From Hoylesella buccalis ATCC 35310 (GTDB lineage Bacteria > Bacteroidota > Bacteroidia > Bacteroidales > Bacteroidaceae), in NCBI RefSeq assembly GCF_000177075.1, contig NZ_ADEG01000062.1, positions 29,910-93,909 of the forward strand: a stretch of DNA of 64,000 nt. The letters run 5' to 3'. The notes below the pieces were generated by a model. That model was not told the DNA's origin, searched no databases, and was given only the letters and a program-made list of their open reading frames with translations. Positions 16,601 through 26,253 of this stretch are shown here, piece by piece. Both the position numbers and the translations under genes were made by a program. The stretch's first letter is position 1. Each line of letters starts with the position of its first letter.

Positions 16601-19428
16601 TAATGAACGAATATATCGAAATAAAAGGTGCCCGTGTCAACAATCTGAAGAACATCAGCATCAATATTCCCCGAAATCAATTTATTGTTATAGCCGGACT
16701 ATCGGGTTCCGGCAAATCATCCTTGGCCTTCGACACATTATATGCCGAAGGCCAACGTCGCTATGTAGAATCACTTTCCTCCTATGCAAGACAATTCTTG
16801 GGGCGCATGAGCAAACCCGAATGTGACTTCATCAAGGGACTACCACCTGCCATAGCCATTGAACAGAAAGTGATTTCTCGCAATCCTCGAAGCACAGTAG
16901 GCACGTCTACCGAAATATACGAATATCTACGTTTGCTTTTTGCGCGCATTGGCAAGACATACTCCCCCACCAGTGGCGAAGAGGTAAAGAAGCATTCAAC
17001 TGACGACATCGTCAACTGTACGCAACAATACTCTAAGGGAATCAAGTTTGCCATCCTGGCTCCATTGCACCTGATTGAAGGCAGAACGCTGGAAAAACAA
17101 CTTGAAATGGAAATCCAGGAGGGCTACACTCGTCTTTGGTTCAAGAATGATTTCGTGCGGATAGACGACTTTCTGGCGGACAAAGAAGCATTGGGAAAAG
17201 CAAAGGTTGATGAGATTTTCCTGTTGATTGACCGCCTGTCTGTTGACGATGCCAAGGATGTCATCTCCCGATTGATAGACTCAGCCGAAACTGCCTTCTA
17301 CGAAGGACGTGGCGAATGCCGACTGGTGTTCTTCCCATCCAACATAACTTATGAGTTTTCCATGCGTTATGAAGCCGATGGAATGACCTTCGAGGAACCC
17401 AATGACAACATGTTTTCATTCAATTCTCCTTTGGGAGCATGCCCCACTTGCGAAGGGTTTGGCAGCATCATAGGTATTGATGAAAAACTGGTCATTCCCA
17501 ACTCTACCCTCAGCGTCTACGATGGTTGTGTACAATGTTGGCACGGCGAAAAGATGGGCCAATGGAAAGATGAGTTCTGTCGACGAGCGAAACGAGACGA
17601 CTTCCCGATATTCAAGCCCTACCTGGAGTTGACAAGAAAAGAGAAAGACATGCTGTGGCATGGCTTACCATCCGACATGCACGAAGACGAGCGTGACCGA
17701 GTGAGCATTGATGCCTTTTTCCAAATGGTGAAAGAGAATCAATACAAGATTCAATACCGTGTGATGATGAGTCGCTATCGGGGCAGAACCACTTGTCCAA
17801 CCTGTCATGGTACACGCCTGAAAAGAGAGGCCAGTTGGGTGAAAATCAACGGCATGAGCATCACTGACCTGGTAGAAATGTCCATCTCCAACCTCCATGC
17901 ATGGTTCAAACAACTTGCCTTAGACGACCATGACGCAGAGATTGGCAAACGATTGCTCACCGAAATCAACAACCGATTGCAGTTTCTCATTGACGTGGGA
18001 CTGGGCTATCTCACGCTCAACCGCCAATCCAACACATTGAGTGGCGGCGAGAGTCAGCGCATCAACCTCACTACTTCACTGGGAAGTTCCTTGGTGGGCT
18101 CGCTTTATATCCTGGACGAACCCAGCATTGGCCTGCATAGTCGCGATACCAAACGATTGATTAGTGTGCTAAAAAAGCTACAAGCATTGGGCAATACCGT
18201 TATTGTTGTGGAGCATGACAAGGAAATTATGCAAGCCGCAGACACCCTGATAGACGTAGGTCCCAATGCGGGTAGACTGGGTGGAGAAATTGTTTTCAAT
18301 GGATCCATCAAAGATATTGACCGCAATAAGGAACAATTTGCCAAACAATTCTCTCGCTCTCACACCATTCAATACCTCACAGGAAAAGAAACAATCGACA
18401 AACCCAGTTCTCGAAGGTCATGGAACATGGCCATCGAACTGAAAGGTGCCAGACAAAACAACTTGAAGGGAATTGATGTAAAGTTTCCGCTGAACGTGCT
18501 GGATGTGGTGACTGGCGTTAGTGGATCGGGTAAGTCAACCTTGGTGAAGGGCATCCTCTACCCCGCCTTAAAGCGACATTTGAATGAGGTAGCCGATCAG
18601 CCCGGCGAATATATTTCGCTGGAAGGCGACTGGAAACACATCGAGCATGTAGAATTTGTCGACCAAAATCCTATAGGCAAGAGCACGCGCAGCAATGCGG
18701 CAACTTACGTCAAGGCCTACGATGCCATCAGACAATTGTTTGCCGAACAACCGCTTGCCAAGCAAATGGGCTTCTCACCACAATACTTCTCCTTCAACAC
18801 CGAAGGCGGCAGATGCGAAGAATGTAAGGGCGCAGGAACCATCACCGTTGAGATGCAGTTTATGGCCGACCTCGAATTGGAATGCGAAGCGTGCCATGGT
18901 CAACGATTCAAAAAGGACATACTGGATGTGCGAGTAGATGGAAAAAACATCAATGACGTGCTGAACATGACGGTTACAGAGGCACTTGAGTTCTTCAATC
19001 GCTTGAATGAGAAAACGGTTGTCAGCCGACTACAACCGCTGGATGACGTGGGATTGGGATACATCAAGTTGGGACAAAGCTCGTCTACGCTTTCGGGTGG
19101 TGAAAACCAACGCGTAAAACTGGCTTACTTCATTGGGCGCGAGAAGCAAGAGCCTACCTTATTTATCTTTGACGAACCAACCACCGGACTACATTATCTG
19201 GACATCAAGCGTCTGCTGTCGGCATTCGATGCATTGATAGAACGAGGACACTCCATCATCGTCATCGAACATAATCTGGATGTCATCAACTATGCCGATT
19301 ATGTCATCGACCTCGGTCCGGACGGGGGTGACAAGGGCGGCTCATTGGTTGTCGCAGGCACACCTGAAGAGATAGCCAACTGTAAGACAAGTCTTACGGG
19401 GCAGTACCTTAAAGCTGAGCAGTTGTAA
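16597..19428 (+). CDS. uvrA: Excinuclease ABC subunit A
   Basis: 943-residue damage-recognition ATPase of nucleotide excision repair, working as a UvrA2 dimer with UvrB (uvrB is at 61.6 kb in this window). Two ABC modules: Walker A 'GLSGSGKSS' (near 33) and 'GVSGSGKST' (near 638); signatures '[11 protein letters not shown]' (near 485) and '[11 protein letters not shown]' (near 830); Walker B '[12 protein letters not shown]' and '[12 protein letters not shown]'. Zinc-binding pairs: 'CPTCEGFG' (near 283), '[10 protein letters not shown]' (near 400), 'CEECKGAGT' (near 740) and 'CEACHGQRF' (near 765). The start ATG at 16597 overlaps the rho stop; a second ATG at 16603 is equally placed. Cotranscribed with rho. 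Confidence 0.97.
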   Translation: MIMNEYIEIKGARVNNLKNISINIPRNQFIVIAGLSGSGKSSLAFDTLYAEGQRRYVESLSSYARQFLGRMSKPECDFIKGLPPAIAIEQKVISRNPRSTVGTSTEIYEYLRLLFARIGKTYSPTSGEEVKKHSTDDIVNCTQQYSKGIKFAILAPLHLIEGRTLEKQLEMEIQEGYTRLWFKNDFVRIDDFLADKEALGKAKVDEIFLLIDRLSVDDAKDVISRLIDSAETAFYEGRGECRLVFFPSNITYEFSMRYEADGMTFEEPNDNMFSFNSPLGACPTCEGFGSIIGIDEKLVIPNSTLSVYDGCVQCWHGEKMGQWKDEFCRRAKRDDFPIFKPYLELTRKEKDMLWHGLPSDMHEDERDRVSIDAFFQMVKENQYKIQYRVMMSRYRGRTTCPTCHGTRLKREASWVKINGMSITDLVEMSISNLHAWFKQLALDDHDAEIGKRLLTEINNRLQFLIDVGLGYLTLNRQSNTLSGGESQRINLTTSLGSSLVGSLYILDEPSIGLHSRDTKRLISVLKKLQALGNTVIVVEHDKEIMQAADTLIDVGPNAGRLGGEIVFNGSIKDIDRNKEQFAKQFSRSHTIQYLTGKETIDKPSSRRSWNMAIELKGARQNNLKGIDVKFPLNVLDVVTGVSGSGKSTLVKGILYPALKRHLNEVADQPGEYISLEGDWKHIEHVEFVDQNPIGKSTRSNAATYVKAYDAIRQLFAEQPLAKQMGFSPQYFSFNTEGGRCEECKGAGTITVEMQFMADLELECEACHGQRFKKDILDVRVDGKNINDVLNMTVTEALEFFNRLNEKTVVSRLQPLDDVGLGYIKLGQSSSTLSGGENQRVKLAYFIGREKQEPTLFIFDEPTTGLHYLDIKRLLSAFDALIERGHSIIVIEHNLDVINYADYVIDLGPDGGDKGGSLVVAGTPEEIANCKTSLTGQYLKAEQL

Positions 19429-19480
19429 CAACCAACTGAACTCATATCAAACGATATCACTCCCATTATTTCAGACAACC

Positions 19481-20410
19481 ATGAATCGCAGCGAGCTATC
19501 CATCCTAATCCCTACCTACAACGATTGTTGTGTAGATTTGGTCAAAGCACTGGCTTGTCAAGCAGCGAACATACCCAAACTACACTATGAAATCATCGTG
19601 GTAGATGATGGTTCCACACGCCCAGAAACGAAACTGCAAGCTACTGAAATCAATGCGTTGGACAACTGTAGATTCATCAGTAGGAACATCAATGTAGGAC
19701 GTGCTAAAATTCGAAACATACTTACTGTCATGGCGCGCCATCACTGGCTGCTGTTCTTGGATAGTGACATGAAAATCACGAGAGACGATTTCATTCTGCA
19801 ATATCTTCAAGCAAATCGACAGGCAATGGTCATCTATGGAGGCAACTGCGTGCAACGCCCGATGAAACCTGCCGACGGAACGTTGAAATATCGTTATGAG
19901 ACTGCGGCTGAGGATTCACATTCGGCAGCAGAGCGCAACAAGTCACCTTATCAACAGTTTAACACTTCCAACTTCATGGTGGCCAAGTCGGTGATGGAGG
20001 CTCTTCCTTTTGATGACCGAATACAAACCTATGGCTATGAAGACGTGCTGTTTGGCAGGTCTTTAGAGGCAGCCGGCATCAACATTTACCACATTGACAA
20101 TCCTGTTGGTTTTCAACAGTTTGAATCAAACGTCAGCTTCCTGGCAAAAACAGAGGAAGCCATGTACACGCTCAACTTATACCACGAAGAACTGAAAGGC
20201 TATTCGAAAGTTTTGGATGCTTATCACAAACTTCGTCTTTTGGGCCTGGCCCCACTCGTTCGGTGGTTCTTTCATGCCGCACAAACAAAGATGAAAACCA
20301 ATCTACTTGGTACCCATCCCTCTCTCTTCATCTACAAATGTTACAAATTAGGGCTTTACGCAACCATTGCACACGGTAAGCATCGTAACAAGAAAAAAAT
20401 AAAAGATTAA
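19481..20410 (+). CDS. Family 2 glycosyltransferase
   Basis: 309-residue GT-A fold glycosyltransferase, probably acting on surface polysaccharide or glycolipid. The nucleotide-sugar-binding start 'LSILIPTYNDCCVDLVKAL' leads to 'EIIVVDDGSTRPETK' (near 40-54) and the metal-binding 'WLLFLDSDMKI' (DxD near 93-95). The acceptor-side segment 'DDRIQTYGYEDVLFGRSLEA' carries the GT2 ED motif (near 187). There is no transmembrane segment, only a basic C-terminus ('HGKHRNKKKIKD'). It follows uvrA after 52 bp and may share its transcript. Donor and acceptor are unknown; no other glycan gene is adjacent. Confidence 0.87.
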   Translation: MNRSELSILIPTYNDCCVDLVKALACQAANIPKLHYEIIVVDDGSTRPETKLQATEINALDNCRFISRNINVGRAKIRNILTVMARHHWLLFLDSDMKITRDDFILQYLQANRQAMVIYGGNCVQRPMKPADGTLKYRYETAAEDSHSAAERNKSPYQQFNTSNFMVAKSVMEALPFDDRIQTYGYEDVLFGRSLEAAGINIYHIDNPVGFQQFESNVSFLAKTEEAMYTLNLYHEELKGYSKVLDAYHKLRLLGLAPLVRWFFHAAQTKMKTNLLGTHPSLFIYKCYKLGLYATIAHGKHRNKKKIKD

Positions 20411-20504
20411 ATTTTGCTGGACGTTCATTCAGGTGCTGAACTCTATAGATAATTTAAAGGTATTGTTTTCATATCACTTTATCATTAATTTTACAACCTC
20501 AAAA

Positions 20505-20600
20505 CAGCAAAATGGTACGAGCAGTGGTACGAATTTGGTACGGATTATGTACCAAAATGTTCCTTTTTGTGCCTTTTTGCTCCTTTTTTGTAAAGTGATA
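20505..20600. other. GGTACG iterons and T-tracts beside tRNA-Arg
   Basis: GGTACG occurs three times at 12- and 11-bp spacing (20514, 20526, 20537), and the last copy forms an inverted repeat with GTACC at 20550-20554. It is followed by three near-identical TCCTTTTT-type tracts. The site lies on the 3' side of the tRNA-Arg gene, a usual integration side, but no integrase gene or duplicated tRNA end is present. It could be a recombinase arm-site remnant; this is a guess. Confidence 0.3.
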
Positions 20601-20682
20601 TTACGCTATCCTAATAGCAGATAAAACATTGAATACCAATTAGTTATGAATTTGGTTTTCGTTGTTTTTTGTTGTTCTCAAG

Positions 20683-20757
20683 TGATTCCGTTGGGGTTCG
20701 AACCCAAGACCCACAGCTTAGAAGGCTGTTGCTCTAATCCAACTGAGCTACGGAACC
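20683..20757 (-). tRNA. tRNA-Arg (anticodon TCT)
   Basis: Full cloverleaf on the minus strand: acceptor GGTTCCG with CGGAATC (one G-T pair), D arm AGCTC...GAGC, anticodon stem ACAGC/GCTGT with loop CTTCTAA (anticodon TCT, complement of 20720-20722), T arm with GGTTCGAACCC, discriminator A. CCA is not encoded. It decodes AGA. Confidence 0.95.
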
Positions 20758-20939
20758 GATAATCGACTGCAAAAGTAATCATTTTGATTGAGAGTAAGGC
20801 GATGAAACGGCTTGTTTCAGTAGAAGTTAGCATTTTTTAACAAACACGGTTAGTCATTTGTTGGCGAACCTCACACTACTCACAATCTGCTGCTACTCAA
20901 AAAGTTCGTTCGTTATTTTTGTCCTATAAAATGACAATA

Positions 20940-21305
20940 AAACGATTATGAAAAATATCTAATCTAGAAAAAATTAATAGGCCGATGGTATGCAAAAATT
21001 GAATTGCATGGTTAGAAAAAACGAATTTTCGGCATAAACGATGCAAAAACAGCATTTTTTAGCACCATATTGGCGGACAACCATCATGCTCTAAAGTGCT
21101 AAAAGCATGGAGATTGGAGGCATAGAGCATTGCTTTTGCGGCCGAGATGAACTTCAGAAGGAGCAAAGATGGTTACCAACAAATGCAAATCATTCATTAT
21201 CAACCAACTACAAATCTCTCTCATTTAGGCTGTATTTCGAAGCAATGAAAGGTTGATTCATCAATAAGCGAAATATAAGCGGGCTGTTGTCAAGATAAAT
21301 TTATC
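20940..21305. repeat. Dispersed ~370-bp noncoding repeat, copy A
   Basis: Shares with copies at 30.6 and 63.7 kb a core reading TCTAGAAAAAATTAATAGGC (20970-20989), then after a less conserved stretch an AAAAGCATG...AGAGCATTGCTTTT foldback (21101-21136). It shares a distal part with copy B only: TCAACCA, then CTCATTT-GGC-GTATTT, ending in TTGTCAAGA. No open reading frame of note. Together with the tRNA it fills the gene-free stretch 20411-21395. Confidence 0.65.
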
Positions 21306-21395
21306 ATCAACCACCTGCTTACCAAAGGGTTCAATGACATTATAACAAGCATGAGAAATGCCTTATTGAGAAATGACAACGGCCTCTCCTACTCG

Positions 21396-22016
21396 TCATT
21401 CAATGCGTTCAAGCATCTTTAATCCGTTGAGCGTGCATATTCCACGGATGAATAATAAAATGATGTTACGAAAGACTATCTGTAGGCCATGTTCCTTATA
21501 CAGCTGACTGGTCATTGCAAAACGAACAGCTTCACGCGCCACTTCCACAACGATGTGATAATTAGTGTCTGGCCTAAAGAAGCCCTCTTTTACGCCTCTA
21601 TCAATAAAGTTATACGCATCTTCATCCCGTTTCTTATGCTTGTTCTCAAGATAAGTTTGAACACGTTTGTATTTTTGCACTTCATCAAAATATAGCGGAG
21701 AAATCTCTGACAAACGATGGGCCTGGTAATTGTAGAATTCAATCAATATATCCATGACATGATGGTTGTCCTGCTCACTGAAATCCTTCATGTGCTCATC
21801 AAATTCTTGCTCGGCAGCTTTCATGCCTTCCAGCAGCAGTTCCTCCTTGTTGCTGTATATCTCGTACACCGTGCGCTTGGATATGGATAATCTCCGGGCG
21901 ATGTCATCCATCTTGACCGCCTTGATGCCCTTCTCGAAAAATTCGTTCATGGCTGCTTTCAAGATACGCTCACGCAACTCTTGTCGATAAGGCGTTTGAC
22001 CGATCACTCTATTCAT
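21396..22016 (-). CDS. TetR/AcrR-family transcriptional regulator
   Basis: About 206-residue one-component repressor-type regulator. The N-terminal TetR helix-turn-helix is clear: 'ERILKAAMNEFFEKGIKAVK', 'MDDIARRLSISKRTVYEIYS' (recognition helix), 'NKEELLLEGM'. The helical C-terminal ligand domain is not assignable to a ligand. I chose the ATG at 22016 ('MNRVIGQTPYRQ') because an exact -7 box (TATCTTTG, complement of 22036-22043) lies just upstream, which makes the in-frame ATG at 22046 untranscribed; ATG 22028 would be nearly leaderless. It diverges from maeB across about 180 bp, so maeB or the regulator itself are candidate targets. Confidence 0.88.
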   Translation of the reverse strand: MNRVIGQTPYRQELRERILKAAMNEFFEKGIKAVKMDDIARRLSISKRTVYEIYSNKEELLLEGMKAAEQEFDEHMKDFSEQDNHHVMDILIEFYNYQAHRLSEISPLYFDEVQKYKRVQTYLENKHKKRDEDAYNFIDRGVKEGFFRPDTNYHIVVEVAREAVRFAMTSQLYKEHGLQIVFRNIILLFIRGICTLNGLKMLERIE

Positions 22017-22035
22017 TCCTTTTACCATAACAGCG

Positions 22036-22043
22036 CAAAGATA
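22036..22043 (-). promoter_or_regulatory. -7 element of the TetR-family gene
   Basis: TATCTTTG on the minus strand; it decides between possible start codons. No convincing -33 at the normal distance. Confidence 0.5.
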
Positions 22044-22196
22044 CAAAAAAGCATAAAAACTTGTTATTCTTTAATGGTTTTTTCTTAACTTTGTTCCGTT
22101 ATCAACTAATAAAACGTTTAATCATTGGGAGAGATAGCTGGGTAGATTTTTATTAAATTCATGCCCTTTTTACCCTCCATTTAGTACTATAATCCA

Positions 22197-24488
22197 ATGT
22201 TAAAAATCACCAAAGAAGCAGCTCTTGCTTACCATGAGGGGGAACGTCCCGGCAAAATCGAAGTGAAACCGACCAAGCCTTACAGGACACAAACCGACCT
22301 CAGTCTGGCCTATTCACCAGGCGTGGCCTACCCGTGTCTTGAGATTCAGAACAATGAAAATGACGCTTACAAATATACCAACAAGGGCAACTTAGTTGCT
22401 GTCATCTCCAACGGCACGGCAGTGCTGGGCTTGGGGGACATTGGTGCCATGAGTGGTAAGCCCGTGATGGAAGGCAAAGGCTTGCTATTCAAGATATATG
22501 GCGGCATCGATGTGTTCGACATCGAGGTAAACGAGAAAGATCCCGTGAAATTTTGTGAGACCGTTGAAAGGATTGCACCGTCGTTTGGCGGCATCAATCT
22601 GGAAGACATCAAAGCGCCTGAATGTTTCTATATCGAGGAAAGGTTGAAGAAAAATCTCGACATCCCCGTAATGCACGATGACCAACATGGCACGGCCATC
22701 ATATCAGCCGCAGGTCTGAAGAACGCTTTAGAGGTTGCCGGTAAGGACATTAAGAAAGCCAAATTGGTTATCAATGGCGCAGGAGCTGCTGCCATCAGCT
22801 GTACCAAATTGTACGTGGCTTTGGGGGTGAAGAAAGAAAATATCCTGATGCTGGATTCGCACGGAGTGATTACAACAGACCGTACCGACCTGAACCCAGA
22901 AAAAGCAATATTCGCTACCAACCGCAAGGACGTACACACGTTGGAGGAAGCCCTTAAGGATGCCGACGTATTCGTGGGTTTATCAAGAGGCAATATTCTA
23001 TCCAAAGACATGATCCGTTCGATGGCTTCCAACCCTATCGTGTTCGCATTGGCCAATCCCGTGCCTGAAATTAGCTACGAAGACGCCCTTGACAGTCGGC
23101 CAGACGTCATCATGTCAACCGGTCGCAGCGATTATCCTAATCAAATTAACAATGTCATTGGCTTCCCATACATCTTCCGTGGTGCGCTGGATGTACATGC
23201 CAAGGCCATCAATGAGGAAATGAAGATGGCCGCCGTACATGCCATAGCCGACCTGGCCAAACAACCCATTCCGGATGTGGTCAATGAAGTTTACCACATC
23301 AATGACTTGAGTTTTGGTCCCAAGTATTTCATTCCAAAGCCCATAGACCCGCGCCTCATCACAGCAGTGAGTGCGGCTGTTGCCAAAGCAGCCGTAGAGA
23401 GTGGTGTGGCCAGGACACCTATCAAGGACTGGGATAAGTACAAGGAGAATTTGAAGCAGTTGCTCGGACAGGAATCTAAGTTTACGAGAACCCTGCATGC
23501 CACGGCCGCTCGGCATCCGCAGCGCATTGTGTTTGCAGAAGGTGGACACCCCACCATGATGAAAGCGGCTGTGCAGGCGAAGCAAGAAGGCATTTGCTTC
23601 CCCATTCTGTTAGGAAATCCAGACAGGCTTAACCGACTGGCTAACAGACTGAAACTTGACCTCACGGGGATCAAAATCATAGACATGCGCGCAGATAAGG
23701 AACAAGGAAAGCGCGCGAAGTTTGCTAAACACATGTCAGAAAAGCTTGAACGACAAGGGTATACCTTCGAAGAAGCGTACGACAAGATGTACGAGCGCAA
23801 CTATTTTGGCATGTCGATGGTTGAAAATGGTGATGCAGATGGCTTCATCACAGGACTCTACACAAAATACTCGAACACTATTAAGGTGGCCAAAGAGGTG
23901 ATTGGCATTCGTCCCGGATTCAAAACTTTCGCTACCATGCACATCCTTGATACCAAAAAAGGCATCTACTACATCTCTGACACCTTGATTAACAGGCACC
24001 CAGACGAGAATGTGCTGTATGACATTGCGCGCCTCAGTGCTGACGCTGTAAGATTCTTCAATGACAAGCCAGTCATGGCGATGATTAGCTATTCCAACTT
24101 TGGAACAGACACGATTGGAAGTCCACAAAAGGTTCATGCGGCCGTAGAAAAAATGCAACAAGAGTTCCCAGACTTGGCTGTTGATGGCGAAATGCAGGTT
24201 AATTTTGCCATGGACAAAAAATTACGGGACGACAAATATCCATTCACTCGCTTGAAGGGTAAGAACGTCAACACGCTGATTTTCTCAAACATGAGCAGTG
24301 CCAACGGCAGTTATAAATTGCTGCAAGCCCTCAATTCGGATGCAGAAATCATCGGTCCGATACAAATGGGATTGAAAAAACCAATCCATTTTACTGACTT
24401 CGAATGTTCTGTGCGCGACATTGTAAACATCACAGCCGTAGCTGCCATCGATGCTTACGTGGAGAAAATCAAGAATTCAAAAAAATAA
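22197..24488 (+). CDS. maeB: NADP-dependent malic enzyme with phosphotransacetylase-like domain
   Basis: 763-residue hybrid malic enzyme (oxidative decarboxylation of malate to pyruvate with NADP+). N-terminal malic domain: 'DLSLAYSPGVAYPCLEIQ', 'GLGDIGAMSGKPVMEGKGLL', 'CFYIEERLKK', 'VMHDDQHGTAIISAAGLKNA' (metal-binding Asp residues), 'LVINGAGAAAISCTKLYVAL' (dinucleotide fold), 'FALANPVPEISYEDAL'. From about residue 430 a Pta-like domain follows ('IVFAEGGHPTMMKAAVQAKQ' to 'IGPIQMGLKKPIHFT'), which in characterised MaeB proteins is regulatory (acetyl-CoA binding) rather than catalytic. Full-length for the family. TAACTTTG (22086-22093) with TTG 22 bp before it is a possible promoter. A strong hairpin follows the stop. 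Confidence 0.95.
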   Translation: MLKITKEAALAYHEGERPGKIEVKPTKPYRTQTDLSLAYSPGVAYPCLEIQNNENDAYKYTNKGNLVAVISNGTAVLGLGDIGAMSGKPVMEGKGLLFKIYGGIDVFDIEVNEKDPVKFCETVERIAPSFGGINLEDIKAPECFYIEERLKKNLDIPVMHDDQHGTAIISAAGLKNALEVAGKDIKKAKLVINGAGAAAISCTKLYVALGVKKENILMLDSHGVITTDRTDLNPEKAIFATNRKDVHTLEEALKDADVFVGLSRGNILSKDMIRSMASNPIVFALANPVPEISYEDALDSRPDVIMSTGRSDYPNQINNVIGFPYIFRGALDVHAKAINEEMKMAAVHAIADLAKQPIPDVVNEVYHINDLSFGPKYFIPKPIDPRLITAVSAAVAKAAVESGVARTPIKDWDKYKENLKQLLGQESKFTRTLHATAARHPQRIVFAEGGHPTMMKAAVQAKQEGICFPILLGNPDRLNRLANRLKLDLTGIKIIDMRADKEQGKRAKFAKHMSEKLERQGYTFEEAYDKMYERNYFGMSMVENGDADGFITGLYTKYSNTIKVAKEVIGIRPGFKTFATMHILDTKKGIYYISDTLINRHPDENVLYDIARLSADAVRFFNDKPVMAMISYSNFGTDTIGSPQKVHAAVEKMQQEFPDLAVDGEMQVNFAMDKKLRDDKYPFTRLKGKNVNTLIFSNMSSANGSYKLLQALNSDAEIIGPIQMGLKKPIHFTDFECSVRDIVNITAVAAIDAYVEKIKNSKK

Positions 24489-24502
24489 ATTTAATGTAGA
24501 AA

Positions 24503-24546
24503 GTGCCAACAACGCAGTTTATGCTGTTTGTTGGCATTTGCATTTT
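24503..24546 (+). terminator. Hairpin after maeB
   Basis: TGCCAACAA (24503-24511) pairs with TTGTTGGCA (24527-24535), with an inner CAG/CTG extension, followed by a T-rich stretch. It overlaps an in-frame upstream ATG of ispE at 24528, which argues against that start. Confidence 0.65.
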
Positions 24547-24566
24547 GTCTATCAACCCATTGCTAC

Positions 24567-25406
24567 ATGATTACATTTCCATGTGCCAAAATCAATTTAG
24601 GCCTTAACGTAGTAGGCGTTCGGCCAGATGGTTACCACAACATAGAAACCGTGTTCTTCCCCATTCCGTTGCACGACACGCTTGAAATAACACGCATGGA
24701 CGAACAGTTTCCGTCCGATAATCCGTGCGATTTGAAGATAACAGGGATGGCACTCGATGTTCAAGAAGACAACAATCTCGTCATCCAGGCTTACCATTTG
24801 CTGGCCAAAGACTTCCCACTACCGCGTATTCACGCTCATCTATACAAGAAAATCCCCTCACAAGCGGGCTTAGGAGGCGGATCGAGTGATGCTGCTTTCA
24901 TGATCAGACTGCTCAATGAACAGTTCAAACTCAATCTCACCACCGCTGACATGGAGCAATATGCTGCCCAACTGGGTGCTGATTGCGCTTTCTTCATCAC
25001 CGCCAAACCTTCGTTTGCGACGGGAATTGGTGACCAACTCGTGCCAACAGAGCTACCAAAAAGGAATCTTGAAGGGTGTTATCTCGCACTGATTAAGCCC
25101 GACATAGCCGTTTCAACCAAAGATGCTTATGCCAAAATTGAGGTGAAACAACCTGCCAAATGCTGCCGTGACATCATCGTTCAGCCCGTTGAAACGTGGA
25201 AAAACGAACTATTGAACGACTTTGAAATACCCGTATTCAAGTTGTATCCGAAGCTGAAACACATCAAAGAGCAGCTCTACCAGCAAGGGGCTGTGTATGC
25301 AGCCATGAGCGGAAGCGGCAGTACCATTTATGGTATTTTCAAAAAAGAACCACAAGGAATCAGTCAGTTATTCGACGATTGCTTTACAACCGTACTTCCC
25401 TTATAG
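24567..25406 (+). CDS. ispE: 4-diphosphocytidyl-2-C-methyl-D-erythritol kinase
   Basis: About 279-residue GHMP kinase that phosphorylates CDP-methylerythritol in the MEP isoprenoid pathway. 'MITFPCAKINLGLNVVGVRP' at the N-terminus carries the catalytic Lys and Asn; 'DGYHNIETVFFPI' follows; the glycine-rich ATP loop is 'IPSQAGLGGGSSDAAF' (near 94-109); 'LGADCAFFI' carries the catalytic Asp; and 'YAAMSGSGSTIYGIF' is the C-terminal GHMP motif. I chose the ATG at 24567 because residues encoded upstream (from 24528) fall in a terminator hairpin and are not part of the family. Confidence 0.95.
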   Translation: MITFPCAKINLGLNVVGVRPDGYHNIETVFFPIPLHDTLEITRMDEQFPSDNPCDLKITGMALDVQEDNNLVIQAYHLLAKDFPLPRIHAHLYKKIPSQAGLGGGSSDAAFMIRLLNEQFKLNLTTADMEQYAAQLGADCAFFITAKPSFATGIGDQLVPTELPKRNLEGCYLALIKPDIAVSTKDAYAKIEVKQPAKCCRDIIVQPVETWKNELLNDFEIPVFKLYPKLKHIKEQLYQQGAVYAAMSGSGSTIYGIFKKEPQGISQLFDDCFTTVLPL

Positions 25407-25438
25407 GGTTTGAGAGTTAACTAAGGTGAAACGTAACC

Positions 25439-26188
25439 TCACAGTTGACGCATAAACTCTTCAGCTTCATGCAGCGTTTCTTGCTTGCCAACATCCATCA
25501 ACTTGAGGTTTGACTCTACATGTCCAATGATGGGAACCTGATTACACACGCTTAAATAGAAATCAATCACGCCAAAACGGTCAGGAAAAGCATCCATCCA
25601 TGGAAACAACTGTGGTGAAAAGGTGTGAATACCAGCAAAGGCAAGTTTCTTATACTGCGCCACATTCAAGTTTGGATAGGGCGAACGAACCTCCCCTGTC
25701 TTCACGTTCGTCCAACCAACCAAGCGCATGTTGTCATCAAAAAGCAGGTAACGATTGGTGTTACGTTCGCTTACCAGCAAGGTTGCCGCAGCCTCCGTAT
25801 GCGCGAAATAAAAGCGTTGAAGGTTGATGTTGCTTAGTATATCAACGTTATGAATCAATATTCTAGCGTCCCCAAACAAGCGCTTTGCAGCCTTAATACC
25901 ACCTCCCGTATCGAGCAACTGGTTGGTTTCATCGCTGATACGGATATCTAAACCAAAATAATGATTTACTTCTAAGTATTGAATAATTTGCTCGGAGAAA
26001 TGATGCACATTGACAATAATACGATTAAAACCAGCATCTTTTAACTTGAATATTACCTGTTTGAGCAAAGGTTCTCCACCAACTTCCACCAAAGCCTTTG
26101 GCACATGGTCAGTCAGCGGTTTGAGTCTGGTCCCCAATCCAGCTGCTAAAATCATCGCTTGCATCATTTCTTTATCTTCATTCATCAT
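25439..26188 (-). CDS. Sugar-1-phosphate nucleotidyltransferase (MurU-like)
   Basis: 249-residue nucleotidyltransferase with the pyrophosphorylase loop 'MILAAGLGTRLKPLTDHVPK' (residues about 12-31), 'ALVEVGGEPLL', the metal-binding 'IHNVDILSNI' (Asp near 115) and a C-terminal 'FGVIDFYLSVCNQVPIIGHV'. Short proteins of this type include MurU, which makes UDP-MurNAc from MurNAc-1-phosphate, and mannose-1-phosphate guanylyltransferases. The gene directly upstream in the same direction (65 bp away) encodes a kinase of the AmgK type, the partner of MurU in the characterised Pseudomonas putida cell-wall salvage route, which favours a UDP-amino-sugar product. That assignment is contextual. The N-terminus has several Met codons ('MMNEDKEMMQAM'), so the exact start is uncertain. 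Confidence 0.8.
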   Translation of the reverse strand: MMNEDKEMMQAMILAAGLGTRLKPLTDHVPKALVEVGGEPLLKQVIFKLKDAGFNRIIVNVHHFSEQIIQYLEVNHYFGLDIRISDETNQLLDTGGGIKAAKRLFGDARILIHNVDILSNINLQRFYFAHTEAAATLLVSERNTNRYLLFDDNMRLVGWTNVKTGEVRSPYPNLNVAQYKKLAFAGIHTFSPQLFPWMDAFPDRFGVIDFYLSVCNQVPIIGHVESNLKLMDVGKQETLHEAEEFMRQL

Positions 26189-26253
26189 TACTTATCTCTC
26201 TCACTCAACGCTGTCAAAACCAATAGACATTTCAGTTTTCACTCACAAAATGA

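Noticed and set aside
20433..20624. 63-codon frame over the GGTACG repeats
   Set aside because: Low-complexity Phe/Leu/Cys translation of T-tracts; no ribosome binding or family support.
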